A DNA stretch of 11,168 nt from Rheinheimera sp. GTDB lineage: Bacteria > Pseudomonadota > Gammaproteobacteria > Enterobacterales > Alteromonadaceae. The position numbers and the translations under genes were made by a program. Positions 7,608 through 11,168 of the stretch are shown in pieces. The notes under the pieces are model-generated. The model worked only from the letters and a program-made list of their open reading frames with translations, was not told the DNA's origin and ran no database searches. Position 1 is the first letter of the stretch; every line of letters starts with the position of its first letter. Location of the stretch: assembly GCF_020217005.1 (NCBI RefSeq), contig NZ_JAIWOI010000348.1, positions 1-11,168 of the forward strand. Direction: 5' to 3'.

Positions 7608-7683
7608 TGGAGCGGGCAACGAGGCTCGAACTCGTGACCTCGACCTTGGCAAGGTCGCGCTCTACCAACTGAGCTATGCCCGC
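7608..7683 (-). tRNA. glyW: tRNA-Gly(GCC), promoter-proximal copy, glyW-like
   Basis: This is the first gene of the tRNA operon: 76 nt with encoded CCA and anticodon GCC. It is base-for-base the same as the copy at 7227-7302. It begins about 27 nt after the predicted transcription start near 7710. Its place downstream of pgsA matches glyW of E. coli. Confidence 0.97.
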
Positions 7684-7716
7684 TTTTAACTGGCCATTCG
7701 CCGTAACACGAGACGC

Positions 7717-7744
7717 ATTCTACTGGTTTATGCTTTTACGTCAA
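7717..7744 (-). promoter_or_regulatory. sigma-70 promoter of the tRNA operon
   Basis: On the minus strand, -35 TTGACG (7739-7744) and -10 TAGAAT (7717-7722) are separated by 16 bp. The discriminator GCGTCTCG after the -10 is GC-rich, a feature of stable-RNA promoters under stringent control. The region upstream of the -35 (7748-7768) is A/T-rich and could act as an UP element. The start site should be near 7710. Confidence 0.82.
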
Positions 7745-7763
7745 CCACAAATTTATGCTTTTA
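7727..7763. repeat. direct repeat TTTATGCTTTTA across the tRNA promoter
   Basis: Two exact 12-bp copies lie at 7727-7738, in the spacer between -35 and -10, and at 7752-7763, upstream of the -35. They start 25 bp apart. The pair could bind a regulator or be a remnant of local duplication; its role is unknown. Confidence 0.5.
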
Positions 7764-7768
7764 AATTC

Positions 7769-7807
7769 GTTTGCTCAAAAAGTAGCTTGGCTGCTGTTTT
7801 TGCAAAC
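7769..7807. repeat. imperfect inverted repeat downstream of pgsA
   Basis: GTTTGC (7769-7774) and GCAAAC (7802-7807) flank inner A5/T5 runs and a small AGC/GCT stem, giving an extended but interrupted hairpin just after the pgsA stop. No T tract follows immediately on the minus strand, so it is at best a weak terminator or a 3'-end processing stem for the uvrY-uvrC-pgsA transcript. Confidence 0.35.
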
Positions 7808-7816
7808 TTTTTCCGC

Positions 7817-8359
7817 TTATTTACTCAGCGAAGGCCAGGATGCTTTTAAATAAACCAGCATAGACCAGACTGTTAATAAAGTAGCAATGTAAAGCAACGC
7901 CATACTTACATCCGTCAGCCAATCGACGGGTTGCCATATTAAGCCAATCAAAGCCAACATCTGCGCTGCAGTTTTGTATTTGCCAACTTCGGATACAGCC
8001 ACCTGAGCGCGTTGCCCTACTCCAGCCATCCATTCACGCAAGGCCGAAATTAAAATCTCCCGACTTATCATAATAAAAGCCGGAATAGTCACCCACAGAG
8101 TTTGCATATCCACAGCAATCAGCACTAAGGCCGCTGCAACCATCAGTTTGTCTGCGACCGGGTCTAAAAAGGCACCAAAAGGAGTCATTAATTGCATTTT
8201 ACGCGCTATGTAACCATCCAGCATGTCCGTGATAGCAGCAAACCAGAAAGCAAAAGCGGCAAAAAAACGGGCGTGTTCCAATTCAGAGTAAAAGCAGAAT
8301 AGACAAACCGGGATCAAACACAATCGGAACAGAGTCAACAGATTTGGAATATTCCACAT
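7817..8359 (-). CDS. pgsA: CDP-diacylglycerol--glycerol-3-phosphate 3-phosphatidyltransferase PgsA
   Basis: PgsA is an inner-membrane enzyme that joins CDP-diacylglycerol and glycerol-3-phosphate to make phosphatidylglycerol phosphate, the committed step to phosphatidylglycerol and cardiolipin. The 180-residue product carries the complete CDP-alcohol phosphotransferase signature D-x2-DG-x2-AR-x8-G-x3-D-x3-D: Asp45, Asp48, Gly49, Ala52, Arg53, Gly62, Asp66 and Asp70. Several hydrophobic segments surround it. I start at the ATG giving MWNIPNLLTLFR, which aligns with the E. coli N-terminus and has GAGAAG (8367-8372) 7 nt upstream. A GTG 24 nt earlier is open but less likely. It lies 30 nt after uvrC and is probably in the same operon, as in E. 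coli. Confidence 0.96.
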   Translation of the reverse strand: MWNIPNLLTLFRLCLIPVCLFCFYSELEHARFFAAFAFWFAAITDMLDGYIARKMQLMTPFGAFLDPVADKLMVAAALVLIAVDMQTLWVTIPAFIMISREILISALREWMAGVGQRAQVAVSEVGKYKTAAQMLALIGLIWQPVDWLTDVSMALLYIATLLTVWSMLVYLKASWPSLSK

Positions 8360-8389
8360 AACACTACTTCTCAAAGTCGGCACAAATTT

Positions 8390-10204
8390 TTAGTTATTGT
8401 GACATGCCTGGTAAATCTTTTCGGCCTGTTGCCTGGAAATTCCCGGTACTGTCGCGAGTTCGTCCACAGAAGCCTGCATCACGCCATGCAAACCTCCGAG
8501 ATATTGTAACAAAGCTTGTCGGCGTTTCTCACCTACTCCGTCGATATTTTCTAACGGGCTTTTAATGATGGCTTTACCGCGTTTATTACGATGGCCTGTA
8601 ATAGCAAAACGGTGTGCTTCATCACGGATTTGCTGAATTAAATGCAAAGCCGGTGATTCTGCAGCAAGAGAGAAACCGGCCGGGTTGTCAGGTAAAATTA
8701 AAGTTTCTAAACCTGGTTTACGGCTGGTGCCTTTGGCTACACCCACCAATAGCGGCCTTTTGCTAAAAGGCCAGTCGCTGAAAAAGTTAATAGCCTGAGT
8801 GAGTTGTCCCTGGCCGCCATCTATTAAAATCAAATCAGGAATACGGCTTTCATCTGTTAGTTTGCCATACCTTTTGTTTAGCGCGAATAGCATAGCGGCA
8901 TAGTCATCTCCAGGTGTTATGCCTTCTACGTTAAAACGACGATATTCGCTTTTATTCGGCCCTTGCCCATCAAATACTACACAAGAAGCAATAGTCGACT
9001 GCCCCATAGTGTGACTGACATCAAAGCATTCCATCCGATCCAGGGACTCAAGTTGTAGCGTCTGTTTCAACTCGCGGTAACGCACAGCCACTTGTTCTTT
9101 GACTGATAACTTTGTCGCTGCTGCCAATTGAGCATTCTTTTGGGCTAAGGCTAAATAACGGGCTTTTTCGCCTCGCTTGGCATAAACAAAACTGACTTTA
9201 CGCTGGGCTAACTCACTGATGGCCTGCGCCAACTGTTCGTCATCTGCTACCTGCTCGCTTAACACCAGCTCCTTAGGCACCATTTGGCCACCGGCACCAC
9301 TTAAATAAAACTGCGCTAAAAAGGACGGCAAAATCTCTTCAGTTTCAGAACCAGCCGGCACTTTCGGGAAAAAGTTCTTACTGCCAAGCACTTTGTGATC
9401 ACGGATAAAGAGCACATGAATGCAGGCTACTCCATGCGACCATTCCAGTGCTATCACATCCATCTCTTCGTGATCACCACTGACGTATTGCTGCTCCTGC
9501 ACTTTGCGTAAACTGACAATCTGATCCCTGTACTGAGCCGCTTTCTCAAAGGCCATTTCGCTGCTGGCTATTTCCATTTTCTCCACCAGTTGCTCTATCA
9601 ACAGCTGACTTTTGCCAGATAAAAACAACGAAGTATTTCTAACTTCAGCGGCGTACTCTTCGTCAGATATTTTGCCAACACAAGGCGCAGAGCAGAGCTT
9701 TAACTGATATTGCAGGCAAGGCCGGGTTCGGGCGCGATAAAAACCGTCCTCGCACTGGCGTATAGGGAATACTTTTTGCAATAGTTTTAAACTTTCCCAG
9801 ACAGCACCTGCACTGGGGTAAGGACCAAAATACTGACCTTCCACTTTGCGGGGGCCACGATGCGAACTGATACGAGGGTGTTTGTGGTTGGTGATCAAAA
9901 TAAACGGATAAGACTTATCGTCCCTGAGTAGAATGTTGTATTTAGGTAGGTACTGTTTAATCAGATTATTTTCTAATATCAGTGCTTCAGTTTCACTTTG
10001 GGTGACAGTTATTTCCACATTGTGAATATGGCTGACTAAAGCTCTGGTTTTACTGCCTGAAACATTTTGACGAAAATAACTGGATAAGCGTTTTTTTAGA
10101 TCTTTGGCTTTACCGACGTAAATGACAGTTTCTTTCTGATCCAGCATGCGATAGACGCCAGGGAGATGAGGCGCGGTTTTCAGGAAATTTTTGGCGTCAA
10201 ACAT
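8390..10204 (-). CDS. uvrC: excinuclease ABC subunit C (UvrC)
   Basis: UvrC is the nuclease subunit of nucleotide excision repair; it is recruited by UvrB and cuts 3' and then 5' of bulky lesions. The 604 residues carry all expected parts. The N-terminal GIY-YIG nuclease has GVY at 16-18, YVG at 29-31, Arg39 and Glu78. A UVR motif at about 201-236 (EKMEIASSEMAFEKAAQYRDQI) binds UvrB. The C-terminal RNase H-like nuclease has FDVSH with Asp395, IDGGQGQ with Asp462, and His531 in DEAHRF. Tandem helix-hairpin-helix motifs span about 552-600. Cys residues between 140 and 180 fit the cysteine-rich region common in UvrC. The gene is 24 nt downstream of uvrY. I see no Shine-Dalgarno before the ATG, so translation may depend on uvrY or on the tiny overlapping frame at 10197-10220. 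Confidence 0.97.
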   Translation of the reverse strand: MFDAKNFLKTAPHLPGVYRMLDQKETVIYVGKAKDLKKRLSSYFRQNVSGSKTRALVSHIHNVEITVTQSETEALILENNLIKQYLPKYNILLRDDKSYPFILITNHKHPRISSHRGPRKVEGQYFGPYPSAGAVWESLKLLQKVFPIRQCEDGFYRARTRPCLQYQLKLCSAPCVGKISDEEYAAEVRNTSLFLSGKSQLLIEQLVEKMEIASSEMAFEKAAQYRDQIVSLRKVQEQQYVSGDHEEMDVIALEWSHGVACIHVLFIRDHKVLGSKNFFPKVPAGSETEEILPSFLAQFYLSGAGGQMVPKELVLSEQVADDEQLAQAISELAQRKVSFVYAKRGEKARYLALAQKNAQLAAATKLSVKEQVAVRYRELKQTLQLESLDRMECFDVSHTMGQSTIASCVVFDGQGPNKSEYRRFNVEGITPGDDYAAMLFALNKRYGKLTDESRIPDLILIDGGQGQLTQAINFFSDWPFSKRPLLVGVAKGTSRKPGLETLILPDNPAGFSLAAESPALHLIQQIRDEAHRFAITGHRNKRGKAIIKSPLENIDGVGEKRRQALLQYLGGLHGVMQASVDELATVPGISRQQAEKIYQACHNN

Positions 10205-10228
10205 CGTTATTTAACATCATAGCGCAGG

Positions 10229-10873
10229 TTATAACTTTGCAATGTCGATCATGCCATGGCGTAAAGCAAGGTGAGTCAACTCGACGTCACCGCTAATGTC
10301 CAGCTTTTCAAACATCCGGTAGCGATAAGAATTGACGGTTTTAGCGCTCACATTCAACTGCTCTGCTATGTCATTGACCTTCTGACCACGGGTGATCATC
10401 AACATGATCTGCATTTCACGGTCTGATAATTCTTCGAAAGGATTCTGGTTGTTACTGGTGACACGGCTCATCGCCATTTTCTGAGCTACCTCTCCGGAGA
10501 TATATCGCTCACCAGCGTGCACTTTGCGTATGGCACTGACCATTTCCGACGGAGCGGCATTTTTAGAGATAAAGCCTGAAGCCCCTAATTGCATCACTTT
10601 AGTTGGCACAGGTTCTTCACATGATACAGATAACGCCAGTACTTTAATTTCAGGGCAGTAATGTAAAATACGTTTGGTAGCAGTCATGCCGCCCATGCCA
10701 GGCATGTTCATATCCATCAGTACCACATCAGGTGTTTGGGCGCGACAAAACTGGATGGCAGCTTCACCAGAAATAGCTTCGCCAATCACCTTGATACCAC
10801 GCTCGTCCATTAGTATACGACTGATGCCGGTCCGAACCAGCTCGTGATCATCCACTAATAACACATTAATCAA
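10229..10873 (-). CDS. uvrY: response regulator UvrY/GacA (BarA-UvrY/GacS-GacA system)
   Basis: This is the response regulator of the BarA-UvrY (GacS-GacA) system, which in gammaproteobacteria switches on CsrB-type small RNAs that titrate CsrA. Its 214 residues comprise a receiver domain (MINVLLVDDHELVR; Asp8/Asp9, phospho-acceptor Asp54, Ser82 at the switch position, Lys104) and a LuxR-type helix-turn-helix at about 148-208. The DNA-binding segment includes LSDREMQIMLMI, ITRGQKVNDIAEQLN and TVNSYRYRMFEKL, all near-identical to UvrY. The start is TTG, supported by GGAG at 10882-10885 and by N-terminal alignment; no nearby ATG fits. It is first in the uvrY-uvrC-pgsA cluster. The partner kinase is not in the window. 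Confidence 0.95.
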   Translation of the reverse strand: MINVLLVDDHELVRTGISRILMDERGIKVIGEAISGEAAIQFCRAQTPDVVLMDMNMPGMGGMTATKRILHYCPEIKVLALSVSCEEPVPTKVMQLGASGFISKNAAPSEMVSAIRKVHAGERYISGEVAQKMAMSRVTSNNQNPFEELSDREMQIMLMITRGQKVNDIAEQLNVSAKTVNSYRYRMFEKLDISGDVELTHLALRHGMIDIAKL

Positions 10874-10927
10874 TTTGATTTCTCCGGGGCAAAGGTAAAC
10901 AGCTTTAGTCTAGTCCTAATCTGACTG

Positions 10928-10957
10928 AGCATAAAGCAGAGACAGGATAAAGCTCAA
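10928..10957 (-). promoter_or_regulatory. possible sigma-70 promoter of uvrY
   Basis: On the minus strand, -35 TTGAGC (10952-10957) and -10 TATGCT (10928-10933) are separated by 18 bp, giving a start near 10921 and a leader of about 48 nt. The match is moderate and no other pair in the 206-nt gap is clearly better. Confidence 0.4.
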
Positions 10958-10973
10958 GCACTTCATCACCGAA

Positions 10974-10989
10974 TGTGATAAGTAACACA
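10974..10989. promoter_or_regulatory. CRP-like palindrome upstream of uvrY
   Basis: TGTGA-TAAGTA-ACACA matches the TGTGA-N6-TCACA consensus at nine of ten positions. Its centre is about 60 bp upstream of the start predicted for the possible uvrY promoter, the usual position for class I activation by cAMP-CRP. Protein identity is inferred, and the position depends on a tentative promoter. Confidence 0.42.
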
Positions 10990-11054
10990 AATTTGTATGG
11001 GATGACACAGAAAAATCTTAAAAACCAATAAGATAGAAAAGCTGCAGATATAAA

Positions 11055-11077
11055 AAAACCACCTTTATGGTGGTTTT
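11055..11077 (-). terminator. terminator of tRNA-Ser
   Basis: AAAACCACC (11055-11063) and GGTGGTTTT (11069-11077) form a 9-bp stem with loop TTTAT. On the minus strand the stem is followed by further T residues, so it ends the tRNA-Ser transcript 2 nt after its CCA and insulates uvrY. Its symmetry could also allow function on the plus strand. Confidence 0.88.
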
Positions 11078-11079
11078 AA

Positions 11080-11168
11080 TGGCGGAGGGGGAGAGATTCG
11101 AACTCTCGGAAGGCTATTAACCTTCGCCGGTTTTCAAGACCGGTGCATTAAACCGCTCTGCCACCCCT
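11080..11168 (-). tRNA. tRNA-Ser(UGA), 5' end cut by window edge
   Basis: This is a class II tRNA with encoded CCA (11080-11082). The anticodon arm CCGGT-CTTGAAA-ACCGG gives anticodon TGA (reading UCA). A long variable arm (AAGGTTAATAGCCTT) and a T-arm with GTTCGAATC are present. Pairing of the 3' acceptor strand CCCCTCC predicts that two 5' G residues lie just beyond base 11168, making the full gene about 91 nt. It resembles serT. Confidence 0.95.

Noticed and set aside
7375..7689. Plus-strand open frame of 104 codons (begins MVPGAGLEPARP)
   Set aside because: It runs antisense through three tRNA genes. This kind of protein is a familiar artefact of translating tRNA complements; there is no ribosome site or independent support.
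8360..8383. GTG start extending PgsA by eight residues
   Set aside because: The GAGAAG site spaces correctly for the ATG at 8359, and the N-terminus MWNIPNLLTLFR aligns with known PgsA.
1..11168. Search by eye for CRISPR arrays, insertion sequences, att sites, toxin-antitoxin pairs or phage genes
   Set aside because: No regularly spaced repeats, transposase or integrase motifs were seen. The tRNA genes have no adjacent integrase or partial tRNA repeats; the second tRNA-Gly is a full gene.

Overview
The window reads as a piece of chromosome from a gammaproteobacterium. UvrY, UvrC, PgsA and DctA are all close in sequence to their enterobacterial and marine gammaproteobacterial forms. The gene order uvrY-uvrC-pgsA-tRNA(Gly)-tRNA(Cys)-tRNA(Leu) is the same as in Escherichia coli. 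Moderate GC, a DctBD/sigma-54/DctA circuit and a Porin_4-type porin would fit a Rheinheimera/Alishewanella-like or other Alteromonadales/Chromatiales genus; this placement is inferred without any search. I see no insertion sequences, phage genes, CRISPR arrays or integrase signatures.

Left part, plus strand (1-7140): a C4-dicarboxylate sensing and uptake locus. dctB (sensor kinase, cut at the left edge) abuts dctD (sigma-54 activator) with no gap. The next 196 bp hold two dyad sites that look like DctD upstream activating sequences, a well-spaced -24/-12 promoter and a short leader with hairpins. dctA follows, and its last codons overlap the start of an outer-membrane porin gene by 8 nt. A hairpin terminator or attenuator separates the porin from a second inner-membrane transporter, of the DASS (divalent anion:Na+ symporter) family. 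A strong terminator closes the block. The layout suggests one uptake route: external dicarboxylate sensed by DctB, DctD~P driving dctA-porin transcription, outer-membrane entry through the porin, and inner-membrane uptake by DctA and perhaps the DASS carrier.

Middle (7190-7745), minus strand: a four-gene tRNA operon, Gly-GCC, Cys-GCA, Leu-UAA and a second identical Gly-GCC. It has a clear sigma-70 promoter with a GC-rich discriminator and a bidirectional terminator facing the dct block.

Right part, minus strand (7817-11168): uvrY (GacA-type response regulator, TTG start), uvrC (excision nuclease subunit) and pgsA (phosphatidylglycerophosphate synthase) are closely spaced and probably co-transcribed. 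Upstream of uvrY lie a possible sigma-70 promoter and a CRP-like palindrome, then a terminator and a tRNA-Ser(UGA) that runs off the right edge.

Most content is conventional. The points most worth a second look are the regulatory architecture in front of dctA, the translationally overlapped dctA-porin pair, the duplicated tRNA-Gly that brackets tRNA-Cys and tRNA-Leu, and the uvrY/uvrC translation starts. I found no gene set here that I could defend as a wholly new system.
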